Shown here: positions 1 to 8,141 of the stretch, in pieces | How the letters are laid out: each line of letters starts with the position of its first letter | Numbering within the stretch: the first letter of the stretch is position 1 | NCBI GenBank assembly: GCA_004124875.1 | Contig: SCKJ01000010.1 | Span: forward strand, 27,243-91,242 | Direction: 5' to 3' | Length of the DNA: 64,000 bases | DNA from: Fidelibacterota bacterium | GTDB taxonomy: Bacteria; Fidelibacterota; Marinisomatia; SCGC-AAA003-L08; TS1B11 | Program-made: the position numbers and the translations under genes | Notes under the pieces: generated by a model | Seen by the model: only the letters and a program-made list of their open reading frames with translations | Told to the model about the DNA's origin: nothing | The model's database searches: none

Positions 1-1071
1 ATTCTTTTGGGCGGGATTGTCGCCGCCGCCTGTTCTTGTGCTCTTGCCCCTATTTCCCTGGCCCCCGTTTGCCGGTCCGTCAGCAGTGGCGGGGGGATTT
101 GCCGGCGTGTATGGAGAGGCAGGAGCTCCGGATGCCTGGTGACCAGGCGGAACATCGCCGCTGGCGCCAGGTGCTGACGCTTTTCGACTTCGCCCCTGGC
201 CCCTGTCCGCCTGTTTCTCAGCAGGGGAGGAAAGTTTGACCAACATGTCTGGCGCGATGGCAGTATGCAGTGCCTGGTGAGCAGGGATGACATAGCCATC
301 GGCCCGGCTTTTCTCTACCTTGACATGTATCCAGGTTCGCGCATTACAGCCTTCGTGCATCTGATAATCAAGCAGCCGGGCATGGCGGCGCAGGGAAGGT
401 CGGGTGCGGGCCGTGCCAAGATAGGCCTCGGTAGCCACCGCATCCTGGTAGTAGCTGAGTTGATCCGCCGCGTAGGCCAGCACCTCCACAATCGCCATAC
501 CAAGGTCGGCCGGGCTGGTCTCCTGCCAGTCGGGGATTGTCACGGCCAGGCGGTCCAGCATCTGCCGCCGGAAACTGGCATAGTCCTTGGCAAGGTAATC
601 AATCGGGGGTATTGCCGTTGTCCCGGAAACAGTCCGGTCCTCCGGCATCACATCAAAATCATTGGGGGCTTCTACCTTGAAGGAAAACTGAACGGAAGAA
701 AGGACTGGGTCATAGTCATCCGGCGGACTGTCCACATCTCCCTGCTTTATCAGTTTAAGAGTGTAGGGCGAGAAATCTCCGCGCTTGTTTAATGTTATGG
801 TCAGCAACCGTCCATCGGGTTTATCCACAATCATCACACTGATCCCGCGAATGCGCTCGCCCCCTTCGATGATGACGTTCTCAACACCCAGGCTCCCGGG
901 ATCGATGTCCTTGATGTCCTTGAGGAAGAACACGTCGAGTTTTCTCTGCCGGAACTCATCATTTTCAGGGAGCTCCCTGTCCTGGACCTCGAGATAATCG
1001 ATCCCATTGAGCTTGGGATCATTCCGCACCAGCCAGCGGCGCTTTTTTGTGCCACAGTAAAATCGGCTCAT
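1..1071 (-). CDS. Baseplate J-like protein of the eCIS (Pvc11-like), 3' end outside window
   Basis: The minus-strand frame stays open for 357 codons from the ATG at 1071 to the window edge, so the gene is partial. Residues 157-250 carry the hallmark block of phage/eCIS putative baseplate assembly proteins (IDYLAKDYASFRR, then ETSPADLGMAIVEVLAYAADQ and an LSYYQD segment). Such proteins form the wedge ring of the contractile baseplate. From about residue 285 the sequence turns into a Gly/Pro/Ala-rich low-complexity insertion that continues to the edge. The ATG lies one base after the stop of the gp25 gene, so translation is probably coupled. Assignment to Pvc11 rather than Pvc12 is by position and family resemblance. 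No ORF over 73 codons is complete here only because the frame leaves the window. Confidence 0.9.
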   Translation of the reverse strand, partial: MSRFYCGTKKRRWLVRNDPKLNGIDYLEVQDRELPENDEFRQRKLDVFFLKDIKDIDPGSLGVENVIIEGGERIRGISVMIVDKPDGRLLTITLNKRGDFSPYTLKLIKQGDVDSPPDDYDPVLSSVQFSFKVEAPNDFDVMPEDRTVSGTTAIPPIDYLAKDYASFRRQMLDRLAVTIPDWQETSPADLGMAIVEVLAYAADQLSYYQDAVATEAYLGTARTRPSLRRHARLLDYQMHEGCNARTWIHVKVEKSRADGYVIPAHQALHTAIAPDMLVKLSSPAEKQADRGQGRSRKASAPGASGDVPPGHQASGAPASPYTPANPPATADGPANGGQGNRGKSTRTGGGDNPAQKN

Positions 1072-1072
1072 C

Positions 1073-1435
1073 TCAGGTCTGCCTTGCAAAGGTGGTAATT
1101 TGTCTCTGTCGGGATTGCGTTACGACATACTGCACAGTGATATGCAGTTCGGCGTCGAGATTCTCGACACTAACAGATTCGACTTGTAAAATATGCCCCA
1201 GCCACTTTTGCAACCCAGCTTGGACCAGATATTGCGTAGCCGACGCCACTTCACTGCTATTGGGTGTAAAAACCATTTGGAGCATACCCGTGCCGAAATC
1301 GGGTCGATTTACACGTTCTCCGGGGGATGTAAATAGCACTTGCTCGATAAGCTGACAAATATGGGCCTCCTCCGTTGCCCCGGCCGTATGGCCCTCAGCA
1401 TCTATGCGGAACGGAAATCCGAACTGGCGCTTCAC
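1073..1435 (-). CDS. gp25/GPW-family baseplate wedge protein (Pvc9-like)
   Basis: This small protein (120 residues) belongs to the gp25/GpW lysozyme-like baseplate family, which joins the wedges to the central hub and starts sheath assembly. Diagnostic segments are FGFPFRID near the N-terminus, LFTSPGERVNRPDFG in the middle and the EVASATQYLV helix. I chose the GTG at 1435 because it overlaps the stop of the PAAR gene (GTGA) and begins right before the conserved FGFPF block. An in-frame TTG at 1495 would add 20 low-complexity residues that the family normally lacks. It sits between the PAAR tip and the baseplate J-like gene, the usual eCIS order. Confidence 0.92.
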   Translation of the reverse strand: MKRQFGFPFRIDAEGHTAGATEEAHICQLIEQVLFTSPGERVNRPDFGTGMLQMVFTPNSSEVASATQYLVQAGLQKWLGHILQVESVSVENLDAELHITVQYVVTQSRQRQITTFARQT

Positions 1436-1761
1436 TGTCCTTTTACCTTCATTTGTGTCACCGCTACCTGGAGAGGGGTCGCCGTGGGTGTGCAAAGGGT
1501 GGTGCTCGCGTTACTCTTCAATAGAACAGGTTCTCCCCCAGATTTGACCTTGGTGGCGCCCATCATCCACTGGGCAGTAACACAAGGACCCATACCAGCA
1601 GGCGGCGGCGGCATGGCACAGCCTGATACCGTGTAAACACTCGATAGCGTGACGATTGCTTTTCCATCGGCCTTGACCTTAGAACTGGTAACCGTCGGCT
1701 TGGCCTCACCAGCGTGGGCACACATAACTGTGGCGCCTTCATCAACCAAGTAGCCCGGCAT
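1432..1761 (-). CDS. PAAR-like spike tip protein (Pvc10-like)
   Basis: The 109-residue product resembles the PAAR-like spike-tip proteins of eCIS clusters: an N-terminal MPGYLVDEGATVMC segment, a GCAMPPPPAGMGPC stretch, then GGEPVLLKS and a Cys-Thr-Pro-Thr segment near the end. Such proteins cap the VgrG-type spike with a sharp metal-binding cone. Four cysteines are visible. Its ATG overlaps the stop codon of the spike gene by one base (TAATG), and its own stop overlaps the GTG start of gp25, so it lies in the core of the operon. The family call rests on motif style and gene order. Confidence 0.82.
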   Translation of the reverse strand: MPGYLVDEGATVMCAHAGEAKPTVTSSKVKADGKAIVTLSSVYTVSGCAMPPPPAGMGPCVTAQWMMGATKVKSGGEPVLLKSNASTTLCTPTATPLQVAVTQMKVKGQ

Positions 1762-2501
1762 TATGTAGAGACCTCCAAGGCTCCGCTATTGACGTCCACC
1801 TTCGACGATTCGATCTTGATAGCCGCCTCCCCGTTTTTGATTTCGATGTCGGAGTCTCCCAGAGTTATGGTCGCCGAGGAAAATTCAATGACCACCTCTG
1901 AATCGGAAAGATTCACCTTTGCCGGATCAATGCCGAGTTCGATGTCGGATGATGTCAGCTTGATGGTAGATGGATCGTTCTTCATCTCGATGTCCTCGTC
2001 AGTCATCTTTATGCTTACCGGATCGTTGGACATTTCAATGTCTGTCGCTGTGATTGTCACTTTTACCGGATCGCTCTCAATCAGAATACCGTCTGAATCG
2101 AACACCATTTTCAACAGGGACGAGACGCCCGGTTCGTCCACCAGCAGGGTAAATCCACCTTCGTCTGACTGGTCGTTCATTTCCAGGGTGATACTCTCAG
2201 TCTTGATCATTTTTACCTCAGCAATGGCGGGGCTTAATGGCATTTCGCCATCACCCCAAAAGCAACCGCTCCAGATGGGGTAGTCCGTATCGCCCCCTTC
2301 AAACTCGACCCAGATATTGGCGCCCTCCGGGGGTATGAAAAAAAAGCCCACTCCATCGCCGGCATATGGCACGCACGGCATGGCCCAACTGAGCGTACCT
2401 TCACCCAATACTCCGGGGACGCTTACCTGCACACGTCCCAGCTCCATCGGGTCAACATTTTTCTCGACCTTTCCACGATATTTTCCGAAAAATTGGCTCA
2501 T
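1761..2501 (-). CDS. gpV/gp5-like central spike protein (C-terminal half of a Pvc8/VgrG)
   Basis: This 246-residue protein matches phage baseplate assembly protein V. Residues about 5-100 form the OB-fold region (YRGKVEKN..DPMELGRVQV, then PPEGANIWVEFEGGD and YPIWSGCFWGD). Residues 110-246 are short alternating β repeats rich in D-I-E, S-D and K-I, as expected for a trimeric β-helix needle. The start overlaps the upstream hub gene (ATGA) and the end overlaps the PAAR gene. VgrG and Pvc8 fuse hub and spike in one chain; here they are two adjacent genes, as in P2-like phages. The role, piercing the target envelope, follows from the family. Confidence 0.92.
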   Translation of the reverse strand: MSQFFGKYRGKVEKNVDPMELGRVQVSVPGVLGEGTLSWAMPCVPYAGDGVGFFFIPPEGANIWVEFEGGDTDYPIWSGCFWGDGEMPLSPAIAEVKMIKTESITLEMNDQSDEGGFTLLVDEPGVSSLLKMVFDSDGILIESDPVKVTITATDIEMSNDPVSIKMTDEDIEMKNDPSTIKLTSSDIELGIDPAKVNLSDSEVVIEFSSATITLGDSDIEIKNGEAAIKIESSKVDVNSGALEVST

Positions 2502-3637
2502 GGCAGCACCACCGGGGTGATAGCCCCCAGTCCCTCCCTGGTAATAGTGAATTGTTGCTTGTACTCCCCCCGTTTGATACGATGGGTCACGCTCTTAACA
2601 TAGTAAAGGCCGTCATAAGTGAATCCTGCGCCACGAAGGCCCACTATCCCCCTGGTAGTCAGCAGATCGCCGTAGCGGAGGCCGTCAAGATCACCGTTAC
2701 CTACAACCACCTCTCCGGTGGAGGCATCCAGTATGGCTTGTGCCCGGGCAGTTGCCTGGGCCATGGTGAGCCCCGATGCGCGCAGCTTCTTGACCCGCAG
2801 ATTGGCCGCGTTGGTCACGCTCTCAGGCTTGGCCGCCAGGGGAATTGAAGTACTGGAATATGTATTTACCGGTGACTGAGAGTTGGTTTCGCGGTCTTGG
2901 ACATGGCCTTCCACTCGCGTAGGTGCAAGGGCATTATATTTGAAATTGATGGAATCGACATTTGTCTCGGCACCCATGTTCATGGTCAGCGCCCGCTGGG
3001 GTGGGGCAGTGCTAACGGGCGGCCCCCAATACGCGGTGTTGGTCATTGGGACCGGGCCGGGAGAGATGTAGAAAACATATCCATGCCGCTTGGCTATTTT
3101 CGTCAGGTAGGCCAAATCGGTGCCTTGCTGGACGGGAATACGGTCGGTAGGCAGCGGCATATCAAAGGCCTTGGGGGGTATGACCATGGGAATCAGTCCG
3201 TACTGGGAATAACTGAGAATGATCTTGTTGGCGATGGCCATTTCATTCTGTGCCGGGTGCTCCTCAGATTTTTCCTCTTTATCCAGCATGACGCTGATAT
3301 CCTCCCCGGTGATGGTGAGGGTGGCAGTGCCGGGAGCGGAGCCGGGGTTGTGCTGCTGATGGGTGATGATTCCGTCCATCAACACCTTCGGCTTCCCGCC
3401 CATGATGAGGACGATAATGGCCCGGACGTGGGCTTTAAGAAGTGGCGATTTCAGGATGGCATAGTCGAGCAAGTCCCCGGGACCGCTGCGCCCCACCTTA
3501 AACATGATTTGAAAGCCGGAGCGGCCCTTGTCAGCGATTTTCACCTCCACGCTTTCCAACGCCTCTGCGATGAAACCCGGCGCCGGCACCGCCACGGATG
3601 GGCCCAGCAGCAGACTCATTTGGGTGCCTAGATCCAT
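2498..3637 (-). CDS. gpD-like baseplate hub protein (N-terminal half of a Pvc8/VgrG)
   Basis: A protein of about 379 residues of the phage late control gene D / gp27 hub family. It shows a conserved VEVKIADKG..GFQIMFKVG opening, an ITGEDISVMLDKEE segment, the YSQYGLIPMV helix and a C-terminal LRYGDLLTTRG and YYVKSVTHRI section. Hub trimers adapt the sixfold baseplate to the threefold spike. The open frame begins at a TTG (3652), but I prefer the ATG at 3637, five bases after the LysM gene stop; another ATG at 3619 is possible. The 3' end overlaps the spike gene by four bases. Confidence 0.9.
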   Translation of the reverse strand: MDLGTQMSLLLGPSVAVPAPGFIAEALESVEVKIADKGRSGFQIMFKVGRSGPGDLLDYAILKSPLLKAHVRAIIVLIMGGKPKVLMDGIITHQQHNPGSAPGTATLTITGEDISVMLDKEEKSEEHPAQNEMAIANKIILSYSQYGLIPMVIPPKAFDMPLPTDRIPVQQGTDLAYLTKIAKRHGYVFYISPGPVPMTNTAYWGPPVSTAPPQRALTMNMGAETNVDSINFKYNALAPTRVEGHVQDRETNSQSPVNTYSSTSIPLAAKPESVTNAANLRVKKLRASGLTMAQATARAQAILDASTGEVVVGNGDLDGLRYGDLLTTRGIVGLRGAGFTYDGLYYVKSVTHRIKRGEYKQQFTITREGLGAITPVVLP

Positions 3638-3641
3638 CCGA

Positions 3642-3938
3642 TCAGGCGCCAAAATCCGGCACGGGCACGCGCAGGGTGCGACCGATGCGGTCGGTGAGTT
3701 CAGCCGGATTCATGGTATTGTTGGCATCACAGATTCTCCAGAACTGTTCGGGATCACCTAAGGTCCTGGCAGTGATATTGTCCAGCCGGTCGCCTTCGGT
3801 TACGGTGACTTCTACCAGCAGCTTCATCCGGCTCCCCTGAGGCAGGAAGCGGCGCAGCTTGTAGGCCACCACGGTTCCGTCACTCCGCGTCAGCGAGGCA
3901 TCACTTATGGAGGCATAGCGGCTGTTGGGGTCGAACAT
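3642..3938 (-). CDS. LysM-like baseplate protein (gpX/Pvc7 C-terminal type)
   Basis: A 98-residue protein with a LysM-like C-terminal half: VTVTEGDRLDNITARTLGDP, then WRICDANNTMNP and a terminal LRVPVP. In contractile systems a LysM module of this kind sits next to the hub and locks the tube to the baseplate. In PVC this function is part of Pvc7; here the CIS-tube-like part is the separate upstream gene. The ATG at 3938 lies eight bases after that gene, and the stop precedes the hub gene. The assignment is firm for the LysM fold and reasonable for the role. Confidence 0.85.
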   Translation of the reverse strand: MFDPNSRYASISDASLTRSDGTVVAYKLRRFLPQGSRMKLLVEVTVTEGDRLDNITARTLGDPEQFWRICDANNTMNPAELTDRIGRTLRVPVPDFGA

Positions 3939-3946
3939 GCTAATCC

Positions 3947-4606
3947 CTACAATATCTTCGCGGCGCCACTTACCACACTGCCAATGGCACCTGCACTGCT
4001 GATGGTGGCCATGGCCTCCTTCGCCACCTGGTGAGCGAGGAAGAGGGTATTGCCAATGTGCGAGATCGGCAGGTCATTGTAACTGAGTACCGTAAAATTC
4101 AGCGACAGTTCAGCGGAGATGGGGTTCAGGTTCACATCGTACTCCTTCTCGTTAATGGTAAAGGTGGACAGTTGCACCGGTACGACGCGCCTGGCCCCCC
4201 ACACCAGCAGTGTGAGCGGCGCCTCAACGGGAGCGATTTCTATCATGCCGGCCTGTATCATGGTATTGTTGGCGAGCACGGCGAGACTTTTGGGATACAG
4301 CAGCATTTCCAGCGCCGAGAGCTGGGGATAGATGCCCATGCTGGTGGCAATGGGGTCGCCTTTCTCCAGCTGATCAAAAGCGTTGATCTCCACCTTTTTC
4401 AGGGTAATGGTCTCCTTGGGGGCACCGGTGAGGCGTAGTGCTTCCTTTTTATCGCCCCCTTTGCCACCGCCGGTGGTGGCAGTGATGACCCGGTCGATCT
4501 CCTTGGGGTTGTACTGGAAGACGATGGTGCTCGCCAAAGGATTGAAGGCGTCGATGCCGATGATAGCGCCTTTGAGCAACCGCGGTGAGCCGGGGAAGGT
4601 GGTCAT
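3947..4606 (-). CDS. CIS tube-like baseplate protein (Pvc7 N-terminal type)
   Basis: The 219-residue product matches the family annotated as contractile injection system tube protein: PGSPRLLKGAIIGIDA, then IVFQYNPKEIDR, a Gly-rich loop, LKKVEINAFDQLEKGDP and a C-terminal YDVNLNPISAELSLNFTVL block. These proteins are thought to form the first ring connecting hub and inner tube. The ATG overlaps the upstream TPR gene (ATGA). A degraded second copy of the same gene is visible at 5185-5333, so the locus once held a duplication. Confidence 0.86.
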   Translation of the reverse strand: MTTFPGSPRLLKGAIIGIDAFNPLASTIVFQYNPKEIDRVITATTGGGKGGDKKEALRLTGAPKETITLKKVEINAFDQLEKGDPIATSMGIYPQLSALEMLLYPKSLAVLANNTMIQAGMIEIAPVEAPLTLLVWGARRVVPVQLSTFTINEKEYDVNLNPISAELSLNFTVLSYNDLPISHIGNTLFLAHQVAKEAMATISSAGAIGSVVSGAAKIL

Positions 4607-5103
4607 AGCTTTTTCTTATTATTCAATGGCTTCTTCTTATCAAGTTGGGCTTGCACAATGCTGACCCAGTCAGCCACAGGCATCTGCACGTCAGGGTTAA
4701 TCTCCTGCGCAGTGGCTACATGCTCCTGCGCCTCCGCCGTATCGCCCTGGGCAATATGTGCCGCGGCCAGGTCCACCCAGGTTTCGGGCCGTAGGTTATC
4801 GGTCTGCTCCAGCACCGCAAGCAGCTCCTCCAACTTCGCCAGCGCATCGGCATCGGCAGGATTTACCTGTAGCGATGTGACGGTCACACGCAGATCTATC
4901 TGGGCGTTCATAAACTTGAATTTCTTGATGCCAGGAAAGCCGATCATTAGGATAGTAATCAGAAACGAGGCCAGCAAGTATTTGAGGTGGCGCCCTTTCA
5001 CGCGGAAAAAGCCCAAACCGACCAGAGAAACAAAGAACTGTAACACTCCCAACATCATCATTATCATCTCATAGCCACGCATACCTTCAAATATCGTGTC
5101 CAT
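4603..5103 (-). CDS. Membrane-anchored TPR-like protein inside the eCIS operon
   Basis: A 166-residue protein of unknown function. Two hydrophobic segments lie at about residues 12-33 and 41-58, followed by a soluble helical region with TPR character (NPADADALAKLEELLAV, then WVDLAAAHIAQGDTAEAQ and EINPD). It ends in a lysine-rich tail. It is not a standard structural eCIS component. It is nevertheless translationally coupled to the CIS-tube gene (ATGA) and lies between cargo and baseplate genes, so it is probably made with the particle. A role as a membrane docking or assembly factor is only an inference. No database comparison was possible. Confidence 0.7.
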   Translation of the reverse strand: MDTIFEGMRGYEMIMMMLGVLQFFVSLVGLGFFRVKGRHLKYLLASFLITILMIGFPGIKKFKFMNAQIDLRVTVTSLQVNPADADALAKLEELLAVLEQTDNLRPETWVDLAAAHIAQGDTAEAQEHVATAQEINPDVQMPVADWVSIVQAQLDKKKPLNNKKKL

Positions 5104-5184
5104 CTTCTCTACTCCCTTGTGGTTTTTCCGATTTCAAACTGCCCACTTATCGTTGCCAGGCCCCGCCCCATCCCCTATCAATGG

Positions 5185-5333
5185 TTATGACCCATCCATG
5201 CCGATGTTGGCTCCTTTCAGGAGGCGCGGTGCGCCGGGGAAGGTGGTGAAATTGCTCACCTTTGCCTCGTCTTTTTTGCCAAGAGCGTCAATGATCAACC
5301 TTGGACCGTAATGGAATATGATTGTATCGACTT
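5185..5333 (-). pseudogene. Remnant of a second CIS-tube gene
   Basis: Between two frame stops the minus strand encodes about 49 residues that include FTTFPGAPRLLKGANIGMD. This closely matches the start of the intact CIS-tube protein (MTTFPGSPRLLKGAIIGID) before a TAA at 5185-5187. A preceding piece, VDTIIFHYGPRL, resembles the STIVFQYNPKEID part of the same family. The order of the pieces suggests a collapsed tandem duplication, not a simple truncation. It is unlikely to be functional. Confidence 0.6.
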
Positions 5334-5399
5334 AAAGGTTGATTTGGTCAATCTTATGATATATTCATCAGGCTTCATTGGCTAACCTTTCACACATTC

Positions 5400-6011
5400 T
5401 TATTCAAAAGTTAATTGAAAAAGGCAAAATTCCGAGTTTGCCTCCGATGGCACTAGCTCTCTAAAGCGACGTACGTATGCTGAAATGGAGTCCATACTTG
5501 GGAATAGACCAAACTCGGTAAGTAATGGCCCATACTCGGCCACAAGATCGGGATGCGGGTTTATCAGAAGGCCATTTAGAATGGCAGAATAAAGATCTCC
5601 GCCAAGATAAGCAATATCATATCCGCGATGAGGAAGTATTTCTATCGGATCAACGAGTGATTGCGTTGAATTCAATTCAAATATTTCACATGTTACAATT
5701 TCATGTGGACCAAGGTGCGGTTCAATGATACGCTGAATCTCACGAGCTGCCTCGATATTTGATATAAAAAACAATTCATCCTCGCTACTCTTGACTAGAT
5801 TTTCCTCAAAGATTCTATATGCGTTTCGCCTCCAGCCTTTGGGGTAAAAGACCCAAATGCGGGAATCATCACTTTGCACATTAGCCAGTGGATCTATCTC
5901 GTTATCTAATAAAGCGGGTTCAAATGGATTGCGATCAACACCACGATAGCTACTTACAGGACTTGGTGGCAGAAGCATAATACCCTTAAATGGATTACTT
6001 TGACCTGTCAT
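5400..6011 (-). CDS. Hypothetical protein next to eCIS cargo, possible immunity partner
   Basis: This 203-residue protein has no family I recognise. It has no signal peptide or membrane segment and is acidic (for example SSEDELFFISNIEAAREIQR), with a Pro-rich opening (PFKGIMLLPPSP). It starts two bases after the stop of the DUF4157 cargo at 6014. Like that cargo's C-terminal half it is clearly more A+T rich than the flanking structural genes, as expected for a recently acquired toxin/partner pair. An immunity or chaperone role is inferred from position and base composition only. Confidence 0.62.
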   Translation of the reverse strand: MTGQSNPFKGIMLLPPSPVSSYRGVDRNPFEPALLDNEIDPLANVQSDDSRIWVFYPKGWRRNAYRIFEENLVKSSEDELFFISNIEAAREIQRIIEPHLGPHEIVTCEIFELNSTQSLVDPIEILPHRGYDIAYLGGDLYSAILNGLLINPHPDLVAEYGPLLTEFGLFPSMDSISAYVRRFRELVPSEANSEFCLFQLTFE

Positions 6012-6013
6012 GA

Positions 6014-7459
6014 TTATGGCTTGAATCCTTTCTGAACAGGAATATGAATGTTACCGATCTTAAAATGTGGAATATCTGCCCATTGACCGGTTTTCTCTAA
6101 TCCCTGTAGACCTTTAGCATTAAAATCAAATTTTTTAATGCCAAGCTTTCGAGCATTGGCTATTATCTGTCGTGCCTGTATATAAGTTAGCGGATTACCT
6201 TTTCGAGATAGACTTTGATTAGCTTTGATCCATCGCATATAAAGCCTTCGGTTAGCCCAAATTTTCCTCAGATGCCCTATTAATTTAAACTCCTCCTTTA
6301 TAATCCTTTGCGCTTTCCTCCTCGCCCTCTCAATTCTTAATATCCGGTTAGCCCTTTCTTCCAGCTTATCTGCCTTCCTCATCGCTTTCGCAATTTGCAT
6401 TGGCACTCGAGCTAAATCGAAAATATCACCAGCAATAGGGATAAAGCCGATAGCAGTGGCCCACCAGGGATCTTCAAGAATCCCCATTAATTCGTCAGCC
6501 TGCTTTGTCAGTTTCTTTGCTATTCTCTTATTAACAATATTCCTTATTTTTTTCCTTATTTTCGTCTTGATAAAGTTCTTTAGGATACCTTTGGAAATCT
6601 TCTTTGCACCCATTTTGAAAGCAAATGAAATAAAGGAGGGTTGAATATCAGGGACAATCTGAGACCCACTATCGAATACATTGGCTCCACGCTGGTTTAT
6701 TGGCGTTTTGCTTCCTAACACCACATGGGCCAACTCATGGGCCAGCAGCTGCCTGCCGCCCTGACTGTCCGGTGAATACTGACTCTCGCCGAAGGCGATG
6801 TCCCGGCCCACCGTAAAGGCCCTGGCATTGATGGCCTGGGCGCTGTCGGCGGCGCGGCTGCCGGTGTGGATACGGACATTGCTGAAATCGCGGCCAAAGC
6901 GGGGCTCAAAAAAGGCCCGGGTGGAATCTGGCAATGGCGAGCCGCCACCGCGCATAGCGGAGATGCTATCGGCAATATCAAGGGGTGCCACCGTCAGGCC
7001 GCCGGAGTGCGCCTTGGGGCTGATGCTCTCCTCCTCGTCCTCCTCAGGCTCGGCCTGGCGCTGGATCAGGTTGGGTGACACCTCTTCGTCTTCTTCTTCA
7101 GATTCGTGCCGCTGAATGAGCTTGGGTGACACCTCCTCGTCGTCCTCCTCGCCTGTCTCCTGACGCTGGATCAGCTGCGGACTCACCTCCTCATCCTCTT
7201 CATCAACCTGCCGTTGCAACTGGGGCTCGGGCATGGTCATCACCCGGTCAGCAATGCGGTCCGCCTCCTGCTCGGAGCGGTCGCCCGGTTGGCTGATGGC
7301 GAGCTTGGGCTGGACCGCCGGAGAAATCGGGATGTTGGTCAAGTCGAATGCAGCCTGGGAGCGGGGTTGCTGCTGAACCTTGGTGGCAGCGCTCTTTTTG
7401 GCGCTCTGCCGCCTTGGAGCAGGGGTCGATGTGGCTTTATGCTGGAGGGGTGCGTGCAT
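6014..7459 (-). CDS. eCIS-associated DUF4157 cargo protein with a variable C-terminal domain
   Basis: This 481-residue putative cargo or effector is built of modules. First comes an eCIS leader (FDLTNIPISPAVQPKL then ISQPGDRSEQEADRIAD, about residues 38-75). Then there are four acidic repeats with an LIQRQ motif (about 80-150). A DUF4157 (eCIS-core) domain follows, with RFGRDFSNVRIHTG and the metalloprotease-like HELAHVVLG. Last is a Lys/Arg-rich helical region (GFIPIAGDIFDLARVP, typical of pre-toxin linkers) and a short C-terminal piece (FKIGNIHIPVQKGFKP) whose activity I cannot name. I chose the ATG at 7459 because AGAGGT precedes it by seven bases; the TTG at 7486 is the alternative. Base composition drops sharply to A+T rich near 6700, right after the DUF4157 core, a sign of toxin-domain exchange. 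Confidence 0.85.
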   Translation of the reverse strand: MHAPLQHKATSTPAPRRQSAKKSAATKVQQQPRSQAAFDLTNIPISPAVQPKLAISQPGDRSEQEADRIADRVMTMPEPQLQRQVDEEDEEVSPQLIQRQETGEEDDEEVSPKLIQRHESEEEDEEVSPNLIQRQAEPEEDEEESISPKAHSGGLTVAPLDIADSISAMRGGGSPLPDSTRAFFEPRFGRDFSNVRIHTGSRAADSAQAINARAFTVGRDIAFGESQYSPDSQGGRQLLAHELAHVVLGSKTPINQRGANVFDSGSQIVPDIQPSFISFAFKMGAKKISKGILKNFIKTKIRKKIRNIVNKRIAKKLTKQADELMGILEDPWWATAIGFIPIAGDIFDLARVPMQIAKAMRKADKLEERANRILRIERARRKAQRIIKEEFKLIGHLRKIWANRRLYMRWIKANQSLSRKGNPLTYIQARQIIANARKLGIKKFDFNAKGLQGLEKTGQWADIPHFKIGNIHIPVQKGFKP

Positions 7460-7549
7460 TTGCGGACCTCTAATGACCTGCCCCAAATGGAAATACCCAC
7501 AGGTAACGGGTGCCTGTTCCTGGATAATGGCGAGGGTAGCACATTTTAC

Positions 7550-8125
7550 TTACCTCGAGGTACCTCCAGTAATCCGGTCTGCAATCGCTGACATAATCCC
7601 TGGGGTATGACGATCATATGCCACCGCCTTGTCGTGGCTCCGCTTCGTCACATTAATTCCAAGCACGGAGAGTCCAATCCCCCACAACCAGGCAAGATCT
7701 CCAATTGACGAGATAATTTTCTCCGCACCTTCTTTACCCCAAACCAATTGGTATGATACGGCAAACATGGTAGCCCCCCAGGTCAATGCCATGACGTACC
7801 CGAATAGAGGTCGCCAGTACGATTTGAATTTGTCGCCTGAGGCCAACTCTGCCCGCATGGTCTCGTTGACCTGGGTTAACATGGCTGTCTCAGATTCAAG
7901 GGTCATGCGCTGGAGATCCGTCTGTTGTTGTATCTCCGCCTCGCGCAGTTTGAGCAGCAAACCTGGGTCAGCTTCGAGAGCCTTATGTACTTCATCCGGG
8001 CTATTTTCAACACCCAGCACCGATGCTATCATTGAACCAACGCCAGCCCCAGCCGGACCGCCCAAGAGTGTCCCCAGCATCGGCGCTGCTTTCCCGATTG
8101 CCCCTTTTAAATCGCTCCACTTCAT
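7550..8125 (-). CDS. Holin-like membrane protein (GTA/3TM holin family)
   Basis: A 191-residue protein resembling the 3TM holin family of gene-transfer agents and prophages. It has a Gly-rich N-terminus (LGTLLGGPAGAGVGSMI), a coiled region (LLKLREAEIQQQTDL), the signature KSYWRPLFGYVMALTW leading into a first membrane segment, and a second one around WLWGIGLSVLGI. AAGGA lies eight bases before the ATG. It directly follows the muramidase gene, so the pair resembles a phage holin-endolysin cassette that could free assembled particles from the cell. The family is fairly certain; the role in eCIS release is inferred. Confidence 0.75.
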   Translation of the reverse strand: MKWSDLKGAIGKAAPMLGTLLGGPAGAGVGSMIASVLGVENSPDEVHKALEADPGLLLKLREAEIQQQTDLQRMTLESETAMLTQVNETMRAELASGDKFKSYWRPLFGYVMALTWGATMFAVSYQLVWGKEGAEKIISSIGDLAWLWGIGLSVLGINVTKRSHDKAVAYDRHTPGIMSAIADRITGGTSR

Positions 8126-8141
8126 ATCATTATCCTTATTT

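Noticed and set aside
265..792. Plus-strand 175-codon frame
   Set aside because: It is antisense to the baseplate J-like gene, whose minus frame carries clear family motifs; the plus frame has no family resemblance.
2897..3631. Plus-strand 244-codon frame
   Set aside because: Antisense shadow of the hub gene; the hub protein has conserved motifs and operon overlaps, the plus frame does not.
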